Assembly (NCBI GenBank): GCA_016801885.1
Contig: CM028890.1
Location: forward strand, 13,012,001-13,076,000
Direction of reading: 5' to 3'
DNA from: Toxotes chatareus
Lineage: Eukaryota > Chordata > Actinopteri > Toxotidae
DNA length: 64,000 bases
Below are positions 12,221 to 25,365 of the stretch, piece after piece. The notes below the pieces were generated by a model. That model did not search any database. It was not told where the DNA came from and saw nothing but the letters and a program-made list of their open reading frames with translations. How positions within the stretch are numbered: position 1 is the first letter of the stretch; every line of letters begins with the position of its first letter. The position numbers and the translations under genes are program-made.

Positions 12221-14777
12221 ATCTCTTGCATCTGTTCCCTGGATAGGGAGATATGTGTGTCTGCACAGCCCTGCCAGATAGATGGGACTGCGTAAGATGA
12301 ATGAGATGAGTAAATATGCTTGTGCTCATCCTATAACCATCATGGACATTCTGATGATAACAGCAGGCGCGTTATCATCTGCGTGTGTAGGTGTGTTCTT
12401 CAAGTGTGTCTTTATCTATGTGCGTCTGTCTGCAAATGTTGATAAACTGCTGGTTATCATCAAAGCTGTAGGTGTGTATAATATGTGCAGAATACAATTC
12501 AACAGAATGCACCCTGAATAATATATGAATGATATTTGTTGCTTAATTTAATTCTTTATATTCACTGAAAAGCTGCTGAAATTTCTGTTTTGTTTTTATG
12601 CATTTTTTTCTTTATTTGGTTGCTTTCTAACCCTTGTTTAATGATGAGTATCTCTAGTGTATCAAGTCTCAATCATCATCAGAGTCAGATAAAATGTGTG
12701 GACAGATTCTTAACTAGTGCAATAAAATTTATCAGAAGCCTAAAACCAAGACCAGTGTGCAGGTTTTGCAGAGAGTTGTATATTGTATTGGTATAAAGTT
12801 CCACAAACTGTCTGATGTCTGAAAATACACATTACAAGTAATAAGAACTGACATTGCAGTAATACACAAAAGTTTTCAGAATGTTCCCTTTGATGCCAGC
12901 TGTTGTATAAAGAGTTTGCAGGAGTTGTGTTAGGAGAGAAAGTCTGCAAGAAATTCAGGCATGTAAAATAAATGAATATGTGGCTGGTCCAGCTAAGGAA
13001 ACACAAGCCAGAAATATTTTAAGTTCTTCAATAAAACACGAACTTTCAAACTATGAACCTACTGAACTATGAACTGACATGCTGTTGATGTTTGAGTTCA
13101 TCAGAGTTTTCATTGGCCCTCGTTGGATTACTGGAGAGCAGGAGTGCTTACAGACAGATGTGTCAAGTGTCTGACCCACAAAGCTCAGCTCTTTGTGACT
13201 CACACCAACACAGAAACACCAAGCCACACTCGTACTGTTTAAATATGCAGTTCTGAATATGCGGCTAGATATAGTCATTTTTGATTCTTTGATTCTAAAT
13301 TTTACATATATAGCCTTTAAACGTCCTATTCTGTTTTCTTTACAAAAAAATGGAGGAAAAATATAACCCCCCCACTCCGGTCTGTAAATGCTGATTTGTC
13401 AGGCTGAGTGACATTTATCTTCAATCTAACTTTACTTTCTCAACACGATGCTGTTTTTATTTTGTGCCTGTATATGTGTGTATGTGTTTGTGATGCTTTA
13501 AAAAAAATGCTCCATCAAAGTTAGCCTTTGCCGTTTGCCTCACTTCTATGTATAGATCACAGGCAGCTTCTGAGAATGTTTGTAGCCTACATCTGAGCTA
13601 CGCAGGTACATAGTGGGGGGCAGGGACTCATGTCTGTGCATCTCTACAGATGTGTGTTTGTGAATAAAAATGTCTTGTTTACTTCTATATCAGTCGCAGC
13701 CCTAGAGTAAATGAGCTGTACACCTAAACTCTGAATGAGAAAGTGAAGAGCTCTGAAAAGTTACTTAAGTTTACACAAAAGCATAGTATTCTTGTCAATC
13801 CAAGCAGCTAATACTGTTGTTAAATCTGTGCCCATTACATGAGCTTATGCCTGCCTCCCGTGCAATCTGTCTGTCTGAATGGTCAAGAGAGATTTTTATC
13901 ATTCTTATCCCAGTGCATATCGTGGAGCTCTGTAGATGTGGAGTAAAAAAAAAAAGAAGAAAAAAAAAAACCCTGCTTATCGACAGCTCTGTCTCTTTTC
14001 AAAAATGTATCCCCAGGTGACTTATGAGAGACTGACTTCAAAAGCTGGAGGAGTCAGCCTGGAGTGTGGAACACTGAGCTGACCAGCCAGATGCCGGTCT
14101 CCTTGAATCTCTCTCCAGCACCTCTAGTATCTGCACACATCAGGACCTTTTGATGTTCAGACAACAAGGTACAAAAAATCCTTGTAAACTGTTCACACTC
14201 ACATTATTTGTTACTGGATCAACTCTTTTAGTATGCAAAAAGTCTTGATAAAAGAAGACAACAGATGTTTTTGTTCCTTTTGATGTCTGTCTCAAAAACT
14301 TTGCATGTTGACTTTTTTTTTAAATTCAAACTGATGTTTAAACTCCTTTGAGTTTCTGTGTTAAGAAATGTAAACTACAATTATGCCATTTTCAAAAGAG
14401 GATAAACTACTTCAGAAACAGCATCTAAGAACAAAAGCCTATGGGCTGGTATTTCATAGGTCAGTGTTGTGGTCCCCTCATGTTATAAAAAGGAGGGGTA
14501 TCTAGCAAGTAATGTATGCAGTGCTAAAACTGCTGATGAGACTTAGCAGTGGCTAACAACCTTGACCCTGCAGCTGGTTAAGTGTGTAACTCAATATGGT
14601 TAGCTGACTCTGGCTATACTCTAGTGGATGTAGAGATCGGATCCACAAGGGGGATAGACTGAAAAAAAAAACTCTGCACACTGATCTGAACTCTCAGTTT
14701 CTGTTTGTTGAAGAGATATGAAGCCATGGAAGTCAGTGCTGCAGATTTTTCAGACTCAACTGTTTTGCATGTGTAGT

Positions 14778-14826
14778 CCCCCCCCCCCCCCCCCCAAAAA
14801 AAAAAAAAAGAAAGAAAAAGAAAAAA
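14778..14826. repeat. C18 run abutting an A14 run, then A-rich tail
   Basis: Eighteen C are followed directly by fourteen A and then GAAAGAAAAAGAAAAAA. It is a simple-sequence junction. C-runs joined to another homopolymer are prone to length error in sequencing, so the exact lengths should not be trusted. Confidence 0.9.
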
Positions 14827-16256
14827 CTGGAAGTAAAAATTTTTTTAAGTCATTATGCATTTGCCAAGGAAAATAAATCCTTGGTCAACATCATCACTGA
14901 GAACTGTGAATTTGAATTTAAGTTCCAAGGAGAAATTCTGAGAAGTGCTTTTTGGAATATTGGCTTTTATCTGATACAACTGAATCTGATCAAGAAACCA
15001 GTCAACTTTGTTGTGGATATCAAAATGTGCACATACACTGTATTGACAATTTCAGGTATAACAGTTTGCTTGGATAAACAGGACGCTCATCTTTTGTTTT
15101 TCTCAGGTAATTCTGACGCGGCTGATTTCAGTATCGTCACACTGTCCAACACGTAACTGTCATGACAGGAGTATTTCTAGCTGGTGTTTGTAAACAACAG
15201 GGCAGGGAAAAGTGAATATAAATTAACTAGGAATCATACTCTGGATGTGAAGGGAAAAAAAATAAAAACAAGAGAACAAGGCAATAATGGATGTTTCAAA
15301 AACCTCTTCAGACTCCTAACTTAAATTGGATTTTAACTCCACAGAGTGCAGGTTGTAGATGTTTATTTTCATTCAATTGTCAAGCGCTGCTGATGACAAG
15401 TTAACAGCCCTGCCACAGAATGCAAATCATGTTGGCTTTCTCATTTTGCTGCCAGGTGGAGTTCTCAATATGTCGTTCAAGCGAGGCTTGCTTCCACTAC
15501 AGAGCCTAAATAATGTATAATTGAAAACTCTGAAATGGTTCCATTGTCAGGCGCTGATGTTAAGGGCTGGCTTCAATGCCCGTCATTCTGACAAGCTACC
15601 AAATACCTATTTTTAATACCTCTGACACTTCTACAAATGAAACATGCCACTTCTTTTTGAAATTAGCAGGATGAAAAGAAAATGTGGTGCCATAATCAAA
15701 CATGCGTGGTTATGTGACCTATTGAATGCTGTCATAAAGAGGTACAAACTACATTTAATTTTTTTAAATGTATCATACATGAGTGAATTATGCCACAAAC
15801 CCAAGAGTAATCCTTAGCATCACAACACTGAAGTACAGGATATTGCATCTATGTGCACTGGCAAAATTACATTACATGTAAGGGAAATGAACAAAAAGCC
15901 CCAGGAACAGAGCTTTGACTAGATTTTCTTTATGAGAACCTCTATTGTACAAGAACAAATCATAAAATAAGACATCTTTTCTGGGATTCCACGCTAGTAA
16001 TTTACAGAAATTCTGACCACTCATATATACCCTGCCTCCAGCCACAGATATAAATGGCTCTCCTGATGTCAGTTCTGTGCATTATAATCCCACTTACTGT
16101 CATGTAAATCTTGCCTTACAAGGGAAGACACAGAAATTCAGCAGTGAGTGCTGAGGAGTAGGTGTAATTCTCTCTGAGGAGAGGGAAGAAGATGGAATTG
16201 CAAGTCTTGACAGCTGGGAGTTTTCTCTTAACATACACACTTGTGCCATGACCACC

Positions 16257-16475
16257 TGCTATACCAGGGGTGGGCAAACCGTTCCACAAAGGGCCGGTGT
16301 GGCTGCAGGTTTTTGTTCCAACCAATGAAGAGCACACAGTTTGACCAATCAACTGTCTGAAGACCGAGATCAGTTGATTAAACGAGTCAAGTCTGGTGTG
16401 CTGCTGCTTGGTTGGAACAAAAACCTGCAGCCACACGGCCCTTTGTGGAACAGTTTGCCCACCCCTGTGCTATAC
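16257..16475. mobile_element. hAT-type MITE with 8-bp target-site duplication
   Basis: The element proper is 16,265-16,467 (203 bp). It begins CAGGGGTGGGCAAAC and ends GTTTGCCCACCCCTG, which are exact reverse complements. The arms continue inward with few mismatches (CGTTCCACAAAGGGCC against GGCCCTTTGTGGAACA, and GCAGGTTTTTGTTCCAACCA against TGGTTGGAACAAAAACCTGC), so it folds on itself over most of its length. The flanks carry the perfect 8-bp direct repeat TGCTATAC at 16,257-16,264 and 16,468-16,475. An 8-bp duplication and CAGGGG-type termini are hallmarks of hAT transposons. It has no transposase and would depend on an enzyme from elsewhere. The intact arms and duplication point to a fairly young insertion. 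Confidence 0.93.
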
Positions 16476-18309
16476 CCTGCTTCCACTGTAGTGAGACAAA
16501 CTGATAATGGTGTCGCTGTTGAGGAAATTTTTAAAGAAGGAAAGTGGTTGTAGTCAGTTTCCTCTCACAAACATGCGTCTAACCCACATATCTGAACAAA
16601 CAGGAATTTACCTGGTGTGCATGCCTTCTGATGCAGAACAGGCGTCAGTTGTCTTAAAGATGTAGCTTTGTGTGTTGACTTTAGCTGCCATTTTAGATCA
16701 GCTGTGATCACAATCTTCCTTAAATGAAAAGCAGAGACAGAAACCTAGCCAGCAGCAATGTAAATGTGGGGAGAAAAAAACATATGTTGACAAACATTTT
16801 TTCCTGTTGCCCCATCATTTATAAACATTTCCTTGACCACAGATAAACTGTTCTTTTAGTAATTCAAGTAGCCATTTATCAAGTCTTTTTCTGAGAAAAC
16901 ATGTTGCAACAGCTCATGTTCTACACAATTAAAACAACCCTTAAAGAACAGCTCTAAGCACTCTCAGTTTTGTTGCAATATCTGTACACAGTACCAATAT
17001 GCTTTTCAGACAGAGACTCTCCTTGTACAGCAGATCAACATCTGTAATAACAATAAACACACTGATGAACACACTGCATGCACAATAAGCTAGAGGCAAC
17101 TCATATCCTTCCCTCCATTCTTGGACCACACAAGAATGAGTGCTACAAGCCCGATCACATTTACGCATTATGTGTGGAGGGTCTGTTTTCAGCCATTAAT
17201 CAGACTATAGCTCAATTGTATGGAAACAGGAATATGAATGGCATTGTCCTATAGGTAACTCATGTAAACCTCTGAACACTTTGAACAAAACACCTTACAG
17301 GGTTTGGTTTGACAGAGATGGAGAACAAAGGACCAAATATTTTTCACTGGATATGGCCAACTAATAATGTACAGTCCACAGGGGGATAGTCTGATACTGC
17401 AGGCTGAGAAAGTGTATACAAGATGCCCACTTGCAGAATGCCCTTGTTCTGTAACTAGGGTAGAGAGAGAGTCATGATCCTTTCCTTGTTTTTAATAAAG
17501 ATAATGTTTTTTTTTCCTTGCACCCAACAAAATGAGCTGAAGACGAGATAAAGAAATGACTGGCTAAAGTGAGGAAAAAGAAAGCACAAGTTAGGGACAA
17601 CAAAGGTTGACAGCAGGGTAGCAACAAAGCAGAAAGAACAGTATGTTCAACTGATAAAAAACTGTATTATTGCCTCAAGGCAACATGATGTCTCCCATGT
17701 CTTCGAGGGAGCCACCCAGTTGAGATCTGTACATTGTGACACCTGCAGTTCCCTCCATGCAACCTCAGCATGTGAGGTCACCCTCAGTCCTTGACAGAAC
17801 AACCAGTTTTGTCATAGACAACCAGGCTGATAGCAGCTTTTGTGCTACCATAATTAGGCGTCCTGGTGGGGTAACAGCTTCATATTGGTGGTGATTTTAG
17901 CAGCTGAAGTTTAGATGCCCATGTGAATTGCTCAGTCATCATAATGCCTTTTGAAGTTGTAACAGTCACAAGAAGCAGCATGTCCACCAAATGCACGTGT
18001 GGCTACAGAGTGTGGGTGCGTGTCAGTCTGTTCCTTTATTATTCTATATGCGTCAAGCCTCTGGGAGGAACATCAGTGCCTGTATAGTTTTGCGGGAGTG
18101 GGTTGAGCCTCTACAGCATCATGTGGCCTTGTCTAATTGTCTCATAGCATTTTTCTTACCATTCATCGCCCCTGGATGAAAGGGAGTGGAAATAGAGCTG
18201 AGAAGAAGGGACTGTTGATTCCACATTGTAACTGTGTGAGAGATTCAGAATTTGAGGTGGGAGCAGTGAGCGAGAATAAACGCCGCCACAAAAGGCTGAG
18301 GTATACTGA

Positions 18310-18355
18310 AAGTGAAAGGGAGAGAGAGGGAGGGAGGTAGGGAGGGAGAGAAAGC
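18310..18355. repeat. (GA/GGGA)n low-complexity tract
   Basis: AG dinucleotides grade into GGGA and GGGAGGTA words on the + strand. It is a simple-sequence tract that generates spurious serine/leucine-rich open frames on the minus strand. Confidence 0.85.
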
Positions 18356-19240
18356 AGATAAATAACACAACGCTGTTCTAACAAACATGCTAAAACAGTC
18401 ACATATGTGAGGGTCAGTGCACTCGCACTCACACTCCAGATTTTAATGAGAGACAGATGTGTGTGGCACTACTGTAGAACGGTGCCTCAAGTGTGATCAC
18501 AGACCATCGCTCAGATATCACTTAAAAGAGAGACAGAGGAGGAAAAACAAGAGGAAGGGGAGCTCTGTGTCTTTGAGAGTGTTTGGGCTGGCAGACACAA
18601 GTTAAAGGCAACTTTCCATACGAGACAATTCTGTCACCTAATCACTACTCCCTCTTTTCTACTCTCCCTTCTTCATTTCCGTCTTCGTTTGAACTCCTCA
18701 TTTCTTGCATTTCCTTTTCTTCCATGATTAGTAGTGTCCTGTCAACACCTGCCATATTTCTCTGACACGTTGCCATTAAGTGCAGAGATAAATTTGTTTT
18801 AAATTGAACACTGAGAGCTCTCTAAGACTGTTTGTGCAGTACAGTCAAGCTTTTTAATTAAGGTGGCTAAACAAACATGTTTTGCAGCAGAACAAAACAA
18901 TACAGGCCCCTTCTGAGTGTCTGAGTGATAATAGCTGTAGAGTACTGACAACAATTCACATTGGACAGCTTAGACATGAATTGTAGGTATCAAAGAAAAA
19001 CAGGTATAATATAATCTATTCCTGTAGCCTATGTAAGGTGCATATTATATAGGGGTGAGTGTACATACAATCTTACTCAGCTACAGTACAGCTAACAATG
19101 AACAATTGATTCACTTTACATTAGAAGAAAATGTTTTCTGGGAACAATAACATTGCCTGGATATTTTTTCTCCGATGCAAGACTACAGCATCACCAACGT
19201 TCACTTTGTAACTATTTACTATTGGTTATTCCTTAAGTAT

Positions 19241-19705
19241 CTGGCAACTGAAGTATGATTAAACCCACAATAACAGATTTTTTTGGCCACTTCCTCAGCA
19301 GAAGCAAGCTGTAAACACAAAAGGGATATATCATCGCTTTTGAGATTAGTATGGCGAAGGAAATAGCAAACAGTTGCCTATTTACACTGTGTCCACATCA
19401 CAAATCTAAGTCCAATACTCTCTCTCCTTTCAGCTCTGTTTTTTCTTTCCACTAACTCCTGAGAAAATATGACTCTTCAGCTGCCAAATTCTCCACTACG
19501 TTCAGCTACTTGCTAACTTTTTTTCAGGTTTTTCAGAGCTGAGCAGAGTTTTTTTTGTGGCGGAAAAAGAAAAAAGCTATGAGAGTGCTGAGGGTGGACC
19601 ACAGCGGGAGGTTGCGGGCCAGAAAAACCAAAACAATGTGCTATAAGAGGGTATAAAACTCTGTAGAGCTGAGGGGAGCTACGGAGTCGGGTGACAAATC
19701 AGTGT
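19241..19705. repeat. Probable dispersed fish repeat, class unknown
   Basis: The stretch starting CTGGCAACTGAAGTATGATT and ending near GGAGTCGGGTGACAAATCA reads, from memory, like a repeat found in many percomorph genomes. It includes the phrases TTTTTGGCCACTTCCTCAGC and GAGGTTGCGGGCCAGAAAAA. No second copy lies in this window and no terminal structure is visible, so the call rests on recognition alone. An unusual but unique sequence is the alternative. Confidence 0.35.
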
Positions 19706-20622
19706 GTGTTTGTCAGCATAATCAACCCCTTTAACACTACACACAGAGATTTGATCCATTGTTTAACAGAAAACATTGATTATAGATGCTTTGAGGTTTC
19801 ACAACATCTAAAAACTGGTCATGGTCAAATAATATTGTACCAATGTCACTGCTGAGATCAGCTGTGATTGGCAGTACTGAAAAAAAATGCTCCATATCAT
19901 TTTGCTGCACTGTATAAGACATTAATATTTTCTGCATTGGTACTGGATGTTCTATCTGAGTGTAAATTACTAAATCAATTCTTGCTTTCTAACCATGACT
20001 ACATACATGAGCAGCAGAACACACCCACAAAGTGTAGCCTTAAATGCTTAATAGATATTATGTTTTACTATCCTGACCTACAAGTGCAAGGCAGGTACTT
20101 GAACTTGTGAGCATCAGCATAAGTAATTTTAGCTAATGCAGCTATGTGATTTCCAAGTAATTAACACTTCTACTGTTTAAATTAAAAAATTCCTCCCTGG
20201 TTGATTTCTATTCCTTTTTCTATTCCTGTATCAACAAAAACAGCCTCATAATCTTTAAATGAAACAGAACCCACCCATCCAATTCAATTAACTTTTGAAT
20301 AAATACCATACTAATTCTAACTTCTGAGTTTGAACATTTCACTTGGAGAAACAGCATCTTAAGCAGTCACACTTAATACTTTAGTGGGTCCTATGAGTAG
20401 ATGACACTGTCATGACTAGCCCCTAAGGGGGCTAGTTTTGGAACTCTTTTGTGGACTTTTATTTTGGAAAGTATATTGTCTTGGGGGTTCCTGTTTTATT
20501 TTGAATTCACTTCCCTTGTGTATCTGGTCTTCTTTTACTTCCTGTCTTTGTCTTGTTTCCCTCCTTTTGTGATTGTCTGCCCCGCCCTAATTGGTTTCAC
20601 CTGTTTCCCCTTACCTGTTGTG

Positions 20623-20630
20623 TATATATA
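20623..20630 (+). promoter_or_regulatory. TATA box of the solo LTR
   Basis: TATATATA lies about 215 bp into the LTR and is preceded by pyrimidine-rich CACCTGTTTCCCC. A start site would be expected about 25-35 bp downstream, near the GTGTCAGTTCG sequence. If active it could drive transcription into the flanking DNA towards higher coordinates. Confidence 0.55.
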
Positions 20631-20954
20631 GTCTGCGTTTCCCCTTGTCCAGTGTCAGTTCGTTTTTGTCTCACGTTTAGTCCCATGCTTTTGTCCTTTG
20701 CCTTTGCCACGTCTCGTTCCTCGTCTTGCCTCTCGTCATGGTATCCCCAGTCAGGTTTTGTATTAATTTGTCACTTTGCTTCTTGTTAGGTTTTGTTTCT
20801 TGTTCTCCTCTTTAAGAGTGATTTTGTGTTCACGTTTTGTAACTTTGTTTAGTGCCTTTTTCCCCTTTATGGGTGATCTTTTGTTTGTTACTTTGTCCAG
20901 TTAGTTTGTCTTCCTCCTCCTCCGAGAGTGATTTTCTGTTTGTTACTTTGTTTA

Positions 20955-20960
20955 AATAAA
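20955..20960 (+). promoter_or_regulatory. Poly(A) signal of the solo LTR
   Basis: AATAAA, within TTTAAATAAATAAT, lies about 75 bp before the LTR 3' end. That is the expected place for the R/U5 poly(A) signal. Confidence 0.6.
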
Positions 20961-21038
20961 TAATTATTAGTTTGGACTACGTCTGTGGGGTCTTGCATTT
21001 GGGTCCTAGTCCTTGCCTCCCAAAGTCGTGACAGACAC

Positions 21039-24000
21039 ACAAATAGATGATACACGTATTAAAGAGTCTTTATTACAGATTTTCATTAGCATGCACTGCA
21101 CTCGGCAGGCTTTCATGAATTCTTCATTCACTAGGAGATGTAATGAAGTCTTTCTTGTAATTTGGCCCATCAATAATTAGGAGACCTCACTGAATGGTTT
21201 CTGGAAATGATGGCTGTGAGAAATCCTATACCATTAATATTACATTGAACTCTTCCAGGCTTATTAGCAATGCTAGGTCCTTAATGAGCCAATAGTCCTT
21301 AGTATTGTCAATATTTTATCCCTATGTACCTTTGTCGATGGAATGGTACTTCACGCGTTAAGGTTAATGACCCTGAACATGAGGGTCAAGAAGGCAATGG
21401 AGAGCTGTTCTTGAGCCATAAGAATAACTGAGCTAAAGACAAAAATGTTCTCTATAGAAGTTTGTAATTGGGTCACTCTAACTCTGAAACACTTTTCAAA
21501 CTTTCATATCACCTTTGCTGCAGTAAGCTATCTTTGTTTTATTTTTTTGCTGAAGAGATGTGAAAGCAGAAATGTTATCCCCTTATGTGGCACCATAAAG
21601 TTTTTTAAAAATAAACTACTGCTTTAAATGCAAGGCAGCTTAATTTCTTCCTAACTTTTATCTGAATCTGGTCAAGATGCATATGGGTGCCTGTTCTCTG
21701 TAACACAGAAAAGAAGTCTTTCATTTTCCTGTGGCATTCTAATCAAAAATCTCCCAGTAATTACTGACTGAGGAGAGTCCAGGTACTGGCAACAGAGTCA
21801 GGGGCATTCATACGCTCTTTAATGGCACCACTTGTTTATAAGCCTGAGTCCACCTACACACACCACTAATGGGCTGCACATAGCCCAGTCATGAATATGC
21901 ATTCTCACCTTGGCTGATAGTTTCAAAAACTAGACCACAGAATGAAAAGGAACAACAAATAGTGTCTCTCTGTAATTGGCTGTCAGCAAAGGTAATATGC
22001 AAATTTAGAGCCTATGTACCTGCAGTATTGTATTGAATAGAGAGCTGCTTTTTGATATGTGTGAACAGGACTTGATCAAACAGCAGTCACTTGGATTACA
22101 CTGCTGGACTTAGGAGACTGATATATAGCATTTCTGTTAGCAGTTTTTTTTTTGTTGGTTTTTTTTGTCAGTTTTTTTTTCCTGTACTAATGGTCTCCAA
22201 TAAAATATCCTTCTGTCCTAAGTCAACACCCAAATTTACTGCCACTACATTAAAAGGAAATTAAAAGCTGCTGAGCTTTAAAGAAAGCACATTAAAATAT
22301 GTGTGGTATCAGAAACAATTAAGGTGCTGGGTGACAAAAAAAGCAACCACGAATTTGAATAACCATGACCATTAATTGAACATCAAGCACACCCAGAAGG
22401 AAACTTTTTTCATGGTAAGTCAAGGTTCTGTCAGCATACAATGCTAGAAAACAATAAAGATGTTATCCTCTACACAGCACCCTGACAGCTATTGAGCTGT
22501 CATTATACGATCATGAAGTCATTTCCATGCCTAACTTGAAAGCATATTATTATGATTAAAAACAACAGTGAAATGTCAATCAATGCCATGCCATTATTGC
22601 CTCATATTCTGTCTCCAGAGATCCCCTCTTGCTCATGTTTCATTTTTCTCTCCATTTTCTATTATGATCCTATTACTATCACAGTGGGGGGCATTTTATT
22701 GCATGCTTTCCCCTAAAACCTGGGCAAAGTGTTAAACTTGTATTAAACTTATATTCTTTGAATTCCTAGAGAGAAGAATGATGTGTGAAATGTACCACAG
22801 TCCTTGTGAAGGCACAAGCAAGACATTTGATGTGAGCAGTCCAATAAATTTACCCTCAGATACTACACCACCACAACTGGATTTATATTTGATTAAAATA
22901 AAACCTGATATTGTGTTATATCCACATAGGAAACATTAGTAAGTACATCCTCAATTTCTGCAAGAACCCAGTGTATTTAATAAATGTGGGTGACTGCACA
23001 GTGTGTGATGCAGAGTTTGTGGGGACACTGGGGGACACTGACTGACCACCACAAAGTGTAGAATGGACAGCAACAATGTTTTGATTTTCAGAGCTAACAA
23101 GCTATGAGCAGTGAAAAAAAAAAACAAATTCAATGTGGAGTTTCCCCTAAAACCGCCTTAGCTAATCAGTGCAAATCTCAGCTAATCTGCTTCATTAGGA
23201 CTGTGGGTGTGGTTTGATCACATTGGACTGACAGTTCCATCTCCCAGGTAACATAAGAAAACAAGCCAGCAACTGTCATCACTTTCTGATTCTAATACTT
23301 GTATTGCTAAATTGTGATTGGTTCTCTTAAACATGTGACATCACCTTTTTCAACAGGGCCATGACGACTCCTTTCCAGTGATAAGTGCATTAGCAAAAAG
23401 CAAATATGCAAACTTTTCCAAAAAATGACCAACACTGTTCTATATGTTTGCTAATAATCCAGTATTCATGTACAACTAATATCACTCACAGTACAACTCT
23501 GATTAAAACACGTTTTATGATAGACATTATAATTTTCACAAAACTATACAAGCATGTTACAAAAAATATGTATATGTATAACTAATGAGACAATTTTAAA
23601 TCCTTATTTAAATCCATATTTTGAGAAAAATTCAAGTTTGTGCACTGCCACATGGCTAACTAGAGCTTTACTGCGTGACTGTGTGCAGGACCTTGACTTG
23701 GACTTGCACATGGTTGAAGCTGCCCAGGGTGCATTCCTTATCTGCATATTCGTGGCTCTGCATTTCTCCTGCTTTTCTGCATAAAAGTATAGAGGCTGGC
23801 TAATTAGACTTCCTGGGTCATAGGTTACAGAGCTGGAGGAGAGAAGGGTCCTCCTGGGAAGGGCATGTCCAGATGTGGCTTTCCATGCCTTCACTTCTCC
23901 TCTAGTTTCCATCATACCTGCTATTTGTGCAGAACAGCTTGTGGAAAGCTGCACATTAGACCGGCGAGAATGGTCAAATAAGCTCTTCACAGATGCATGA

Positions 24001-25365
24001 ATTCTGTATTTTTCGCCAGTGTGTTGACATGTTGAGGCTACTTGTGGGGACATATGTTAGATTTACAATCCACCATGACACAATTGCTTCTGACAAAAGC
24101 TTTATCATGGTTGTTATTATTATTGGCTGTTCTATTCTAAAACTCTCTGGCTGCAGTTAATTTATACTTCTGCACAGTATGAAATAGGAAAAAAACCCTG
24201 TTTAAAGATGGCTTTAAAACACATCATCAATTACTAAACTCTGTCACTTTGATTCATAAGTGGTCCACGAGCAATATCCCTACACATGGGCAGCCTCTTC
24301 ATCATCCTCAATTACAGAGAGAGGACATCTGTATCTGCAAACACATACTGAATTTGCCTGCTTTAAAAGAGTAGCAAAAAGCAGATTGTTTGGGATATAT
24401 ACAAACAAATATTTATACATATGGTTTGTGTGTGAAATCTGAAAGCATTGCTGACTTAAGGCAGAATGGGACCAAAAATCGTGATTTGAGCTGTTTTGTG
24501 ACTGATTGCACAAGTATGGCAGGCACAGGGTAAGAGCTTAGGAATGCTTAAGGCCAATCCTCAGCCACAACACACTGCTCAGAATGAAATATATTCCAAA
24601 TCCTGACTAACTGCATTATCCAATTTCCATCTATAGCAGTAAGAGATAATAAAGCGCACAAATGTGAATGTAAATGCTCCTGTACATGATGCATAATTGC
24701 CCTATTAATTGCTTGTTTGCTGCAGAACTGTTGCTGGGCTTTGGTACAATATCTCAGAACTTGTCCCAGCAGAGTGATATTCTGCTCTTTTTGCAGCCTT
24801 CCTTGCTTTCTGTCCTCTATCTTTCTTCCTGTAACCTGTGTTTATGTACTGAGGCAGAGAGCAGCAGTCTCATCGCCATCATTTCAATGAGAGATGGAGT
24901 CATCATCAGCCAAGTCCCATCGCTGTGGCCCCAACACAATTGGAAGGCGGGGGGTGGAGGGTGCTGTGTTACCATGACGACCACATCAAATTGGTCAAAG
25001 TGAGACCAGTCAAGCCAAAAACTTTTATTTTTTCTATTGTTTTTCTTTCCTTTGCTCTATGATCATTCTGATATGCTAATCTATCAGCAGCAGTAGTAGT
25101 GGTGGTGAGGTGAAGCAGGCTGGCGGGTGAGGAGGGGGAATAAAATTGTAATAAGGCAGCTGTGAGGGACACCAATCTGCAGGGAAAGCTACTTTATGCA
25201 GAAATCCAATTTAAGAGATTGGCTTAGCGACTGAGTCACTGAAGGTAAATCCAGTGGTAATTATAGGTAAATCAAAGGTGAAAGCATGCAAAACACTCCC
25301 ATACACAATTCTCTCTGCCTCCCTCTCTCTCGTTCACTCTCTCACCATCCACCCTGCTATACTCA
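21039..25365. other. Non-coding DNA, no gene seen
   Basis: I see no supportable gene. From about 21,070 to 21,340 and from about 22,490 to 22,630 the sequence is free of simple repeats and rich in TAATTA/ATTAAT-like cores, the look of conserved non-coding elements, but this cannot be tested here. Short A- and T-runs occur near 22,145-22,180 and 23,113-23,123. Confidence 0.5.

Larger units (their letters stand above)
10714..16256. other. Non-coding DNA, no gene seen
   Basis: The stretch holds no supportable gene. It includes a purine-rich block at about 11,830-12,220, a C-run/A-run at 14,778-14,826, and ordinary AT-rich DNA. Around 15,350-15,600 the sequence has a more balanced composition and an octamer-like ATGCAAAT, as conserved non-coding elements often do. 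Conservation itself cannot be judged from one sequence. Confidence 0.5.
16476..20402. other. Non-coding DNA, no gene seen
   Basis: No exon or RNA gene can be supported. The stretch contains an AG-rich simple tract at 18,310-18,355 and a probable dispersed-repeat copy at about 19,241-19,705. Otherwise it is unremarkable AT-rich intergenic or intronic DNA. Confidence 0.5.
20403..21038 (+). mobile_element. Solo LTR of an LTR retrotransposon, with 5-bp target-site duplication
   Basis: The LTR spans 20,408-21,033 (626 bp). It starts TGTCATGAC and ends GTCGTGACA, giving the canonical TG...CA ends with an imperfect 9-bp terminal inverted repeat (one mismatch). The 5-bp direct repeat GACAC flanks it at 20,403-20,407 and 21,034-21,038. 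Inside are an inverted repeat at 20,416-20,435, a TATA box at 20,623-20,630, three diverged copies of a GAGTGATTTT...TTACTTTG block at about 20,814-20,953, and a poly(A) signal at 20,955-20,960. This order (U3 promoter, then poly(A) signal near the 3' end) fixes the + orientation. No internal coding region or second LTR adjoins it, so it is the product of LTR-LTR recombination. The 5-bp duplication fits Gypsy-type elements best, but the family is not certain. Confidence 0.88.
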
